From Pacificispira sp033344895 (GTDB taxonomy: Bacteria > Pseudomonadota > Alphaproteobacteria > UBA8366 > Aestuariispiraceae): a DNA stretch of 64,000 nt. The position numbers and the translations under genes were made by a program. Every line of letters begins with the position of its first letter. Positions within the stretch are counted from its first letter, which is position 1. The stretch spans positions 4,030,001-4,094,000 of the forward strand of contig OZ245920.1 in assembly GCA_965229685.1 (NCBI GenBank). The letters are read 5' to 3'. The notes under the pieces are model-generated. The model was not told the origin of the DNA and made no database searches. It saw nothing but the letters and a program-made list of their open reading frames with translations. Of this stretch, positions 8,991 through 16,001 are shown one piece after another.

Positions 8991-9287
8991 TTACGCCCGC
9001 TCCAGCGCCTTCACCGCGGCCTTCACATCGGCCTCGGTCATTTCCCAGTCGTTGTCGAAATTGGCGACGATCTCGATCATGAAGTCGCGCGACAGACGGA
9101 CCGCCGTTGCGTCGTCTATCGCATCGGCCAGGATCGCCAGGGCGAGCTGCTGCGGGGATGCGCCTTCGAAACTCCATTCGAAGCCGTTCTTTGAATAGGT
9201 CTTGAGGTCTGTCCGCGGATCCAGCGGATCCCCGCCGACCCGGACGTCCAGCCCTTCGAAGGCCCGCGTTCCGGTATAGGTTTTCAT
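8991..9287 (-). CDS. DUF6166-like protein
   Basis: 98-aa soluble protein beginning MKTYTGTRAFEG. It contains the pattern PLDPRTDLKTYSKNGFEWSF and the ALAILADAIDD helix, which I recognise as the DUF6166 family of unknown function. The ATG at 9287 has AGAAGGAAG upstream; a longer reading to 9380 would run deeper into the preceding gene. It lies between the PanB-like gene and the TRAP binding-protein gene, with no good terminator seen on either side, so it probably belongs to the same operon. Its role is unknown. Confidence 0.75.
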   Translation of the reverse strand: MKTYTGTRAFEGLDVRVGGDPLDPRTDLKTYSKNGFEWSFEGASPQQLALAILADAIDDATAVRLSRDFMIEIVANFDNDWEMTEADVKAAVKALERA

Positions 9288-9315
9288 GGCGATGGCTTCC
9301 TTCTGGCTGGCCCGG

Positions 9316-10176
9316 TCAGACCTGACGGCGGCGTTCGACGAGATCGAGGAAGCGGTCATATTCCGCCTCCGCGACGCCATAGCTGTGATCGTCGTCCGGG
9401 AAGCTGCCGGATTTGACGTCCTGGACGTAGGCGGACAGGCCCGCCACGGCCACTTCGGTCAGATTTGCGTAGCGCTTGGTGAACTTCGGTTTGAAATCCG
9501 TGAAGACCCCCAGAAGGTCGTAGGACAGCAGGATCTGGCCGTCGGTACCGGCGCCGGCACCGATCCCGATCGTCGGAATTTCCAGCTGTTGGGAGATCAC
9601 GCCGGCGATCTTCGCCGGGACCGCCTCGAATTCCAGCATGAAGCAGCCGGCATCCTGGATCGCGAAGGCGTCCTCCAGGATCTTCATCGCCGCGTCCGCA
9701 GTCTTGCCCTGAATCTTGAAGCCGCCGAAAACCGCAATGGTGTGCGGCGTCAGCCCGATATGGGATGCGGTGGGAATGCCGGCATCGACCAGCGCCTTCA
9801 GGATATGCGCCTGCGATTTCCCGCCCTGAGGTTTTACCGCGTCACAGTCGGCGTCCTGCATGAAGCGCGTGGCGTTGGCCAGCGCGATTTCCGGGGTGTG
9901 GTAGCTCTGATACGGCATGCAGCCTAAGACAAACGTGTTCGGCGCGCCGCGGCGAACCGCCTGGGCATGCATCACCATCATGTCCATGGTGGCGGGGATT
10001 GTGCTCTTGTGGCCATGCGCGATCATGGCGAGGCTGTCGCCGACCACGCAGACATCGACCCCGGCGGCTTCCGCCCATTGTGCGGACGTGTAGTCCGGCA
10101 CCGAGGTATAGACCATTTTTTCGCCGGATGTTTTGGATTCGCGGATCTCGGTGATTGTCCGCTTCTTGCGTTCCAC
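9316..10176 (-). CDS. PanB-like protein (ketopantoate hydroxymethyltransferase superfamily) with altered metal site
   Basis: 286-aa TIM-barrel protein that aligns along its whole length with 3-methyl-2-oxobutanoate hydroxymethyltransferase (GDSLAM, HIGLTPH, GGFKIQGK, IPTIGIGAGAGTDGQIL, KRYANL). E. coli PanB binds Mg through Asp45, Asp84 and Glu114, with Lys112 and Glu181 nearby (from memory). Here the equivalents are Asp47, Cys86 (VLGCMPYQSY), Gln117 (VKPQGG), Lys115 and Glu184. Two of the three acidic ligands are therefore lost. No panC is adjacent; it heads a TRAP/PhyH operon opposite a GntR gene. A paralogue with a different reaction is more likely than pantothenate synthesis (inference). 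It starts with GTG behind GGGGAGG. Confidence 0.85.
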   Translation of the reverse strand: MERKKRTITEIRESKTSGEKMVYTSVPDYTSAQWAEAAGVDVCVVGDSLAMIAHGHKSTIPATMDMMVMHAQAVRRGAPNTFVLGCMPYQSYHTPEIALANATRFMQDADCDAVKPQGGKSQAHILKALVDAGIPTASHIGLTPHTIAVFGGFKIQGKTADAAMKILEDAFAIQDAGCFMLEFEAVPAKIAGVISQQLEIPTIGIGAGAGTDGQILLSYDLLGVFTDFKPKFTKRYANLTEVAVAGLSAYVQDVKSGSFPDDDHSYGVAEAEYDRFLDLVERRRQV

Positions 10177-10193
10177 GACGCCAACCTCCCCAT

Positions 10194-10286
10194 AACATAT
10201 TTTTTATGTGCGTCTAATCGACGACTGACATATCAATAGAAGATCATGTGTCGACACGTTGTCAAGAGGGTCGATGTGTTGCACAT
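10194..10286. promoter_or_regulatory. Divergent promoter/operator region between panB-like and gntR genes
   Basis: This AT-rich part of the 144-bp intergenic region holds three dyads: ACATA–N5–TATGT (10195–10209), the perfect palindrome GTGTCGACAC (10248–10257), and ATGTG–TTG–CACAT (10274–10286). Short palindromes with GT…AC half-sites are typical operators of GntR/FCD regulators. The divergent arrangement suggests the GntR protein controls both its own gene and the operon. No promoter boxes can be fixed with confidence. Confidence 0.5.
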
Positions 10287-10320
10287 TTGACGCGATTTCA
10301 AAGATTGGAATGGATGGTCA

Positions 10321-10986
10321 ATGGTTGCCGGATTGCCCCCTTCGTTGACGGACAAAGCCTATGCAGAGCTGGAAGAACGCATTGTCACCCTGGAGTTGAA
10401 ACCGGGGCAGGTTCTGTCGGAGAACACGTTGGCCACCACACTTGGCATCGGTCGAACGCCGATCCGCGAGGCGCTGCAACGGTTGGCCCGCGAGGGGCTG
10501 ATCGTCATCCTGCCCCGGCGCGGGGTTATGGTCTCGGAAATCAACGTTCGCAGCCAGTTGGAGCTGCTGCGCGTCCGTCGCGAGTTGGAGCGGCTGATGG
10601 CCAAACTCGCCTCCAAGCGGGCCACCGCCGATGAACGGACCCTGTTCATCAATCTCGCGGAGGAGATGCGCGACTGTGCCGACCGAAGCGACGATGTCGG
10701 TTTCATGCGCCTTGATCGCGACATGAACCTGATGGTCTCCCGGGCCTGCCGGAATGAATATGCCCAGCGCGCGATGGGACTGACCCATGGTCTGTCACGC
10801 CGGTTCTGGTACATGCACTACAAGGAAGTGCTGGACCTGCCGCGCTGCGCCACGCTGCACGCGGCCCTGGCGCAGGCGATCGGTGAGGGCGAGACGGAAG
10901 GCGCCATGCGGGCGTCAGACGATCTGCTGGACTACATCGAATCCTTCACGCGCGCCGCGCTGGACGTGCCGCTGAACATCGCATAA
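10321..10986 (+). CDS. GntR family transcriptional regulator, FCD (FadR-like) subfamily
   Basis: 221-aa DNA-binding regulator. The N-terminal winged helix-turn-helix is evident (LKPGQVLSENTLATTLGIG, then RTPIREALQRLAREGL). An all-helical FCD ligand-binding domain follows, with spaced Asp/His residues that usually hold a metal (DRDMNLMV, and RCATLHAALAQAI near the C-terminus). Such proteins commonly sense small carboxylates. It is transcribed away from the PanB-like/TRAP/PhyH operon across a dyad-rich intergenic region, so it most likely controls that operon in response to the transported compound (inference). Confidence 0.92.
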   Translation: MVAGLPPSLTDKAYAELEERIVTLELKPGQVLSENTLATTLGIGRTPIREALQRLAREGLIVILPRRGVMVSEINVRSQLELLRVRRELERLMAKLASKRATADERTLFINLAEEMRDCADRSDDVGFMRLDRDMNLMVSRACRNEYAQRAMGLTHGLSRRFWYMHYKEVLDLPRCATLHAALAQAIGEGETEGAMRASDDLLDYIESFTRAALDVPLNIA

Positions 10987-10993
10987 CGGCCTT

Positions 10994-11009
10994 CCGGATA
11001 CGAATCCGG
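10994..11009 (+). terminator. Small hairpin after gntR
   Basis: CCGGAT–ACGA–ATCCGG forms a 6-bp stem directly after the gntR stop codon, followed by only TTT. It is at best a weak terminator, and it sits just before the strong ribosome binding site of the next gene. Confidence 0.3.
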
Positions 11010-11027
11010 TTTGGAAGGAGGAACGCC

Positions 11028-11420
11028 ATGGACCGGAGCACCGGCGGTTGCCAATGCGGCGACGTCCGATTTGTCGCGACGGGCCGACCCTACCGCGTCG
11101 GATTGTGCCATTGCCTCGATTGTCGGAAGCACCACGGGGCGCTGTTCCATGCGTCGGCGGTCTTTCCGCAGGACGCCGTAACGATTGAAGGCCGGACCGG
11201 CGATTACGAAGGCCGGCATTTCTGCCCTCGCTGCGGCTCCTCCGTCTTCTCGCGCAGCGGCGATGAGATCGAAATCCACATGGGCTCGCTGGACGCCCCG
11301 GATCAGTTCGTGCCGACCTATGAATTGTGGACGTTGCGGCGAGAGTCCTGGTTGCCCGACTTCCCCACCCTGCGTCGATACGATCGCGACCGGGACGAGA
11401 CCGGCCGCCACGAAGATTAG
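11028..11420 (+). CDS. GFA (glutathione-dependent formaldehyde-activating enzyme-like / CENP-V) domain protein
   Basis: 130-aa zinc protein of the GFA fold. The zinc-binding cysteines are visible: GGCQCGDVRF at residues 5–14, CHCLDCRKHHGA around 28–40, and FCPRCGSSVFS around 65–75. Despite the family name, most members are not proven to act on formaldehyde or glutathione. A strong ribosome binding site, AAGGAGGAA, precedes the ATG. It stands alone, convergent with the sensor kinase gene four bases later. Confidence 0.9.
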   Translation: MDRSTGGCQCGDVRFVATGRPYRVGLCHCLDCRKHHGALFHASAVFPQDAVTIEGRTGDYEGRHFCPRCGSSVFSRSGDEIEIHMGSLDAPDQFVPTYELWTLRRESWLPDFPTLRRYDRDRDETGRHED

Positions 11421-11424
11421 CCGC

Positions 11425-12645
11425 CTATCCCGCCGCCGGGATGGTGGCCGCCGGGATGGTGAAGGTGAAGGTCGTACCGGATCCAATGGTGGATTCGACC
11501 TGTATGCGGCCGCCATTCTTTTCCACCAGGTCCTTGCACATCAGCAGGCCAAGCCCGGTTCCGGTCTCACCGCTGGTGCCGGTGGTCTTGACATTGCCGG
11601 ACATGCTGAAGCACTTAGCGATCTGTTCTTCCGTCATCCCGACTCCATCGTCCTGGATCGCCACGGAAATCGCACCGTTCTCCCGTTTCGCACGCAGGCG
11701 CACCGTGCCGCCCGTCCTGGTAAACTTGACGGCATTGTTCACCAGGTTGCGGATCACCGTCTCGATCATGCCGGGATCGCAGAAGGCAACGATGTTTTCC
11801 ACCTCGAAATCGAGGATGATGCCCTTTCGTTGCGCAATGTTCTCATAGACCTTCATCGTGTCCTCGGTAAGGTCGGTAAGCGATGCCTCCCGCGGTTCGA
11901 AATCGACATGGTCCATCTGCAGCCGGGCCCACTCCAGCAGGGTCTGCATAAGCTTGAACACGTTGCTGGCCGCCAGATGCGTGGCCTCGGCATACTGCTT
12001 CACCTGATCGGGCGACAACTGATCCGCCGTCGCGGCCAGCAGTTCCGCATAGCCGAGGATGGAGTTGAAGGGGCTTCGCAGGTCATGGGCGACGATGGAG
12101 AAAAGCCGGTTCTTCTCGGAGTTCAGCCGTTCGAGCGTTTCCTTCGAAATCTGCAGGTCTTCCGCCATCTCGACCAGCTGGGCGGATTGCTCGTCGATCC
12201 GCTCCTGCTCGTCCCGCAGGTCGAGAAGCTGGCGGATCAGACCCTCGCGCTCGTCCCGATAGCGCAGGGCCTCGGCCTTCCGTTCGATGGCGCCGGCCAC
12301 CAGATGCGGGACGATAAAGGGGAAGTGATCGTCGGCATCGACGACAGTCATGGCCCCCGACGCCCGAAGGGCCCGGCGGTCGCCGACATTTCGTCCCGTC
12401 AGGACCGGCACGACGCGGGTTTTCAGCCCCGCCTGCGCCAGATCGGTCAGCAGCGAACGCGCGGTTTCCACATTGCCGCCGACAAAGCACAGGTCGTGAT
12501 TGGTAATCGCGATGGATTCCAGCGCGGCGTCCGACGTGGCCGCGGTCTCTACCTGAACCTCTGCAGAATCGTCGAGGCCCAGGGCCGAGAGGGACCAGTC
12601 GACATCCGGGATGTCGCCTACCACTATGACGCTGACACTGTTCAT
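11425..12645 (-). CDS. Sensor histidine kinase with N-terminal degenerate receiver domain
   Basis: Soluble histidine kinase with no membrane segment. The N-terminal about 110 residues have a receiver-like pattern (SVIVVGD, then HDLCFVGGN, VPVLTGRN, ASGAMTVVDADD), but the usual phospho-acceptor Asp at the end of the third strand is not present. A coiled coil follows, then HisKA with the phospho-acceptor His in FSIVAHDLRSPFNS, and a complete HATPase (N-box NLVNNAVKF, G1 DDGVGM, G2 GTGLGLLMCKDLV). The frame is open to an ATG at 12708. I prefer the ATG at 12645 because the receiver fold begins there; neither has a good ribosome binding site. No response regulator is adjacent. Confidence 0.88.
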   Translation of the reverse strand: MNSVSVIVVGDIPDVDWSLSALGLDDSAEVQVETAATSDAALESIAITNHDLCFVGGNVETARSLLTDLAQAGLKTRVVPVLTGRNVGDRRALRASGAMTVVDADDHFPFIVPHLVAGAIERKAEALRYRDEREGLIRQLLDLRDEQERIDEQSAQLVEMAEDLQISKETLERLNSEKNRLFSIVAHDLRSPFNSILGYAELLAATADQLSPDQVKQYAEATHLAASNVFKLMQTLLEWARLQMDHVDFEPREASLTDLTEDTMKVYENIAQRKGIILDFEVENIVAFCDPGMIETVIRNLVNNAVKFTRTGGTVRLRAKRENGAISVAIQDDGVGMTEEQIAKCFSMSGNVKTTGTSGETGTGLGLLMCKDLVEKNGGRIQVESTIGSGTTFTFTIPAATIPAAG

Positions 12646-12773
12646 TCGATGACTTGAAACCTGTACTGTCCCAACCCGTTCCACGCGCATGGCATCGCGT
12701 GCCCACATCTCCCGACCGCTGCTCCGCGCTTCGCATTCGCAACGGCGCGGAACCGGGGTCCCGCGCTATAGAA

Positions 12774-12815
12774 CGTACCGATTTGGTACGGAATAAGTCT
12801 TAAATTCGTATTAAG
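12774..12815. promoter_or_regulatory. AT-rich patch with two dyads upstream of the histidine kinase gene
   Basis: CGTACC–GATTT–GGTACG (12774–12790) and CTTAA–N7–TTAAG (12799–12815) lie side by side in an unusually AT-rich patch. They sit between the stop of the 90-aa protein gene and the kinase start. This is probably the kinase promoter with possible operator sites. It is not a good terminator, because no T-tract follows the first stem. Confidence 0.35.
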
Positions 12816-12830
12816 CGTGGCACGTGGTGA

Positions 12831-13103
12831 TCAGGACCCGGCCACAAGGCCGAAATATCCGATCAGGAACGCACCCGCCCCAACGATAAGGACCACGGCA
12901 AACACGGTTGTCAGACTGAAACCGGATGACTTCGCTTTCCCGGAAGAGGCCGGCGCCGCGGCCAGCCTGACGACTTCCTGCTGGACGTCCTGAATGCGCT
13001 GCGCAAGCTTTACCGCGGCCGCGTCCCGTTGATCGGGCAGAGAGCGGTACATCGTATTCAGTCGGTCCAACTCCTGTTGCGCCTCGGCAATCGAGCGGGC
13101 CAT
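12831..13103 (-). CDS. Small coiled-coil protein with C-terminal membrane anchor
   Basis: 90-aa protein: residues 1–50 form an amphipathic helix rich in Gln, Glu, Arg and Leu (ARSIAEAQQELDRLNTMYRS). A short Ala/Ser/Lys linker follows, then one hydrophobic segment at the C-terminus (TTVFAVVLIVGAGAFLIGYF). This topology suggests a tail-anchored protein with a cytoplasmic coiled coil. The ribosome binding site GGGGAGGAC before the ATG is strong. I do not recognise the family. It lies downstream of the NnrU gene on the same strand with a 109-bp gap. Confidence 0.7.
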   Translation of the reverse strand: MARSIAEAQQELDRLNTMYRSLPDQRDAAAVKLAQRIQDVQQEVVRLAAAPASSGKAKSSGFSLTTVFAVVLIVGAGAFLIGYFGLVAGS

Positions 13104-13212
13104 CTTGTCCTCCCCGTGACTATCCTCCCCCTGCCAACCCCGGTCCTCCTACCACCGATTCGCAATGTTGTCCAAACAGTTGGGCCAAAAATTCCAAATT
13201 CCCGTCAATGGT

Positions 13213-13911
13213 TTAGTAGAGGATGGATACACCCGTGAACCAGCCATGGGTGTAGGCCAGCGCGGCATAGAGCCCGAGACCCAGCGCAACCCGCCACAGA
13301 CCGATCCCCGACCAGTCGATCTTTGTGCGCCCCTGCAGGGCCGCCATGAAGGGAACGACACCCGTTGTCAGGGCGATCGGCCCCCATTGCGCGCCCATGG
13401 ACCGTCGCCGTCGCTGGTCGATGTGAACGATCCCGCCGAGGCCGAGCACCGCAAGGCCACCGAACAGGATCAGCGACGCGGCATCGCCATTGGGCGCCAT
13501 ATGGGCAAAGCATGCCAGTGTGACCCCGATCAGCATGGGGTGACGGGTCACGGTCACGATTCCGGCCTGGGGCCTGGGGTCGCCGGCCAGCTTCTCGCCA
13601 CCGGCCGCCGTAGGATTTCGGGTCGTCACGGCACAGACAATCAGGATCAGGGCGATCGGCATGACAAGGATCGGCACCATGGCCAATGCCGGCGAATGCG
13701 ACCAGAACACGACGTTGTCCAGCCGGGCGTCACGATAGGCCATCACCACCCAGACCAGCGCGACCACCGCGATCACCGAGAAGACGGCGCTGAATCCTGC
13801 CTCGCCCAACCGATGAACCAGCGCCTTGCGGATGCCGTCCGCGGTCAGCGCGAAGTGGCTGCCGACGAAAACGGCGACAGCAAGCAGCAATGTCATCAGG
13901 CTTTCCGTCAT
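13213..13911 (-). CDS. NnrU family membrane protein
   Basis: 232-aa polytopic inner-membrane protein with the NnrU pattern: an N-terminal helix with VGSHFALT, then VTRHPMLIGVTLACFAHM, and the closing YTHGWFTGVS. NnrU was named for a link with nitrite and nitric oxide reduction, but the family is widespread and its activity is unproven; it is related to isoprenylcysteine-methyltransferase-type membrane proteins. No nir, nor or nos gene is in the window. The frame is open upstream to 14073, but the ATG at 13911 starts at the first membrane helix and avoids overlap with the divergent gene at 13991. Confidence 0.85.
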   Translation of the reverse strand: MTESLMTLLLAVAVFVGSHFALTADGIRKALVHRLGEAGFSAVFSVIAVVALVWVVMAYRDARLDNVVFWSHSPALAMVPILVMPIALILIVCAVTTRNPTAAGGEKLAGDPRPQAGIVTVTRHPMLIGVTLACFAHMAPNGDAASLILFGGLAVLGLGGIVHIDQRRRRSMGAQWGPIALTTGVVPFMAALQGRTKIDWSGIGLWRVALGLGLYAALAYTHGWFTGVSILY

Positions 13912-13990
13912 CCCCGCAATATGGACAAGGCCGGGCGTGCCGTCCATAGTCCGCCGGCCATCCCGCAACGCAGCCAAAGATGGGAACGAA

Positions 13991-14281
13991 ATGGGCCTTT
14001 CCGACATCGCACGTCGGTTGTTTCTGGGCTCCCTGCAGCCATCGACCGAATCCTTCCAGCGCCAGATACTCAACTATCTGCATGGCAACGGGGAAACGGA
14101 CGCAACGGTGCTGTATGCCCGAATCGGCATCGACCCGGACGAGAAAGGGCAGCGTCTTGCGATTGATCAGGCAGCACAGATTCTGGTCAATCGCGGTGAA
14201 ATCATCGCCCACCGGGAGGGGCGTTCCGTGGACCCGGTCAACGCAGACGGCCGGTACCGTCTGAAGCCGCGGCTTGAATAG
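13991..14281 (+). CDS. DUF3253-like small protein (first of a tandem pair)
   Basis: 96-aa protein MGLSDIARRLFLGSL and onward. Its C-terminal half (ILVNRGEIIAHREGRSVDPVNADGRYRLK) has the layout of DUF3253 proteins, a compact winged-helix-like fold ending in the PVDP…R(I/L)RL pattern. The ATG at 13991 gives a compact protein; upstream codons in frame would overlap the divergent NnrU gene. The next gene, 14 bp later, encodes a protein with the same C-terminal pattern, which indicates a duplication. The function is unknown; a nucleic-acid-binding role would be a guess. Confidence 0.65.
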   Translation: MGLSDIARRLFLGSLQPSTESFQRQILNYLHGNGETDATVLYARIGIDPDEKGQRLAIDQAAQILVNRGEIIAHREGRSVDPVNADGRYRLKPRLE

Positions 14282-14295
14282 AAGGAAATACGAAG

Positions 14296-14595
14296 GTGAC
14301 CGACGAAACCCCGAAAGACCCGCCGCCACTGGACCCGGTGGCCACGGTCATTCTCGACCAGCTGGCCGCACTGCCGGCGGACAAAGCCGCGGCGCCGGAC
14401 GATATCGCGCGCATCTATGCCGAGATTCGCCGCAAACCGACGGATGGGCGCGATCTGTACAAGCGCTACCGCCGCGCGGTGAAGGAACAGGCCATCTTTC
14501 TGGCCCGCACCGGCCGGATCGAAATCACCCGCCGGGGGGAGCCGGTGGATCCGGACGACTTCAAGGGCGTCTGGCGGATGCGGTTGAAACGATAG
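14296..14595 (+). CDS. DUF3253-like protein (second of a tandem pair)
   Basis: 99-aa soluble protein with the DUF3253 layout: a predicted helical part (VILDQLAALPADKAAAPDDIARIY), then YRRAVKEQAIFLARTGRIEI, and the closing TRRGEPVDPDDFKGVWRMRL. It starts with GTG at 14296 behind GAAGGAAA. It directly follows the related 96-aa gene and precedes the DMT transporter gene by 15 bp, so the three may be co-transcribed. Its biochemical function is not known. Confidence 0.75.
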   Translation: MTDETPKDPPPLDPVATVILDQLAALPADKAAAPDDIARIYAEIRRKPTDGRDLYKRYRRAVKEQAIFLARTGRIEITRRGEPVDPDDFKGVWRMRLKR

Positions 14596-14610
14596 ATTGG
14601 GTTTGGGTTC

Positions 14611-15516
14611 ATGCGTATCGGTTGGCAGGTATACCTGTTGGGTCTCGCGTTCTGCACGCTTTGGAGTTCCGCTTTCACCGTCGGCAAGTTCGCGATCCAG
14701 GCCGCGCCGCCGCTCTGGTTCCTGACGATCCGTTTCGGCATCGCCTTTCTGGTGATGTGGCTGGTACTGCTGGTCATGCGCCGCGGTCTGCCGCCGCGCG
14801 GCCCGGACCGATGGACCGCGATCTGGCTGGGCATTCTCAACAATGCCGCCTATCTCGGCCTCGCCTTCATCGCCTTCAAGACCACGTCCTCCAGCATGGT
14901 GGCGCTGATTGCCAGTCTGATGCCGCTGGTTACGGCAGCCCTGGCCTGGCCCGTGCTCGGGGAGCGGCTGACCCCGCTCAAGGTGCTGGGTCTGATCTTC
15001 GGCACGGCCGGGGCCTGGTTCATCCTGTGGCACCGCCTGGATGGCGACCTGCAAATCGACGATCCGTTCGGGCTCGGCATCGCCACTGTCGGGATGATCT
15101 GTCTTGCCTGCGGTACGGTGCTGTATAAGAAGCGGGGCAGTCACGCCGATCCGCTTGCGATGAATGCAGTCCAGGCCCTGTCCGCCTCGGTCGTGCTGTT
15201 GCCCGCGGCCTTTCTGCTGGAAGGCGGCAGCCCGGATATCGACTGGGGCTGGACCTTCATCTGGACCCAGGCCTATACCGCCATCGTGATGACCTTCGGC
15301 GCGCTCCTTCTCTGGTTTGCGCTGATCCGCAAGGCCGGGGCGGGCGCGGCGAGTGCCTTCCACTTCCTGAATCCCGGCATTGCCATGCTGATCGCGTGGC
15401 TGGCACTCAGCGAACCGATCGGGGCGACCGACATCATCGGTCTGATACCCGTTGCGATTGGCATTCTGATGGTAAACTGGCCGACCCGGAAACCCGCCGC
15501 AGGAATGCCCGCATGA
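14611..15516 (+). CDS. DMT superfamily (EamA) transporter
   Basis: 301-aa inner-membrane protein with ten hydrophobic segments arranged as two EamA repeats. The first repeat carries LWSSAFTVGKFAIQ near the N-terminus. The end of the second carries NPGIAMLIAWLALSEPIG, the usual P…A…LGE-like motif. Relatives export amino acids or other small metabolites; the substrate is not evident. The MarR regulator gene overlaps its stop codon (ATGA), so the pair is translationally coupled and the regulator may control the exporter. Confidence 0.92.
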   Translation: MRIGWQVYLLGLAFCTLWSSAFTVGKFAIQAAPPLWFLTIRFGIAFLVMWLVLLVMRRGLPPRGPDRWTAIWLGILNNAAYLGLAFIAFKTTSSSMVALIASLMPLVTAALAWPVLGERLTPLKVLGLIFGTAGAWFILWHRLDGDLQIDDPFGLGIATVGMICLACGTVLYKKRGSHADPLAMNAVQALSASVVLLPAAFLLEGGSPDIDWGWTFIWTQAYTAIVMTFGALLLWFALIRKAGAGAASAFHFLNPGIAMLIAWLALSEPIGATDIIGLIPVAIGILMVNWPTRKPAAGMPA

Positions 15517-15944
15517 CGGACAAGGCCGATCAGACCTATCGCGTCGAACGCCAGATCGGCCATCTGCTGCGCCGTGCCCATCAGCGTGCCAGCGCGATCT
15601 TCCAGGAAACCCTGGAGGATCCGAACCTGACACCGACGCAGTTCGCGGCCCTGATGCGGCTGTGCGATGACGGGTCCATGTCCCAGAACCACCTGGGGCG
15701 GCTGACCGCGATGGATCCGGCCACGATCCAGGGCGTCATGCGCCGTCTGGAGGAACGCGGCCTGGTGCAGCGCGCGCCGGACCCGAAGGACCGGCGCCGC
15801 ACCATTCTGTCCCCGACCGAAGAGGGCCGGCGCCTTGCGGAAAGGCTGGTCCCCAGCGCCAGGGCGGTCACCGCCCGGACGCTGAGCCCGCTATCGCCGG
15901 AAGAGCAGAAGACCTTGATCGATCTGCTCGATCGGCTGGCCTAG
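15513..15944 (+). CDS. MarR family transcriptional regulator
   Basis: 143-aa winged-helix regulator. The MarR DNA-binding region is clear: LTPTQFAALMRL, NHLGRLTAMDPATIQGVMRRL, and the wing RAPDPKDRRRTILSPTEEG. MarR proteins are dimeric repressors or activators that usually respond to aromatic or other small organic ligands. The ATG at 15513 overlaps the stop codon of the DMT transporter gene by 4 bp, so the two form one unit. Confidence 0.93.
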   Translation: MTDKADQTYRVERQIGHLLRRAHQRASAIFQETLEDPNLTPTQFAALMRLCDDGSMSQNHLGRLTAMDPATIQGVMRRLEERGLVQRAPDPKDRRRTILSPTEEGRRLAERLVPSARAVTARTLSPLSPEEQKTLIDLLDRLA

Positions 15945-15949
15945 GAAGC

Positions 15950-15994
15950 GGCAGGTCCCGGGCAAACAATCCGGTTTGCGGCGACGACCTGCCG
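15950..15994. terminator. Two-part stem-loop between convergent marR-like and malyl-CoA lyase genes
   Basis: An outer 9-bp stem (CGGCAGGTC with GACCTGCCG) encloses an inner 6-bp stem (GCAAAC with GTTTGC, 6-nt loop). It fills the gap between two convergent stop codons, and TTTT begins a few bases after the outer stem on the plus strand. A bidirectional terminator is the simplest reading. Confidence 0.5.
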
Positions 15995-16001
15995 ACCCAT
16001 T

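Noticed and set aside
12774..12790. Terminator of the 90-aa coiled-coil protein gene
   Set aside because: The 6-bp stem is not followed by a T-run on the minus strand, so it is listed as a possible regulatory dyad instead.
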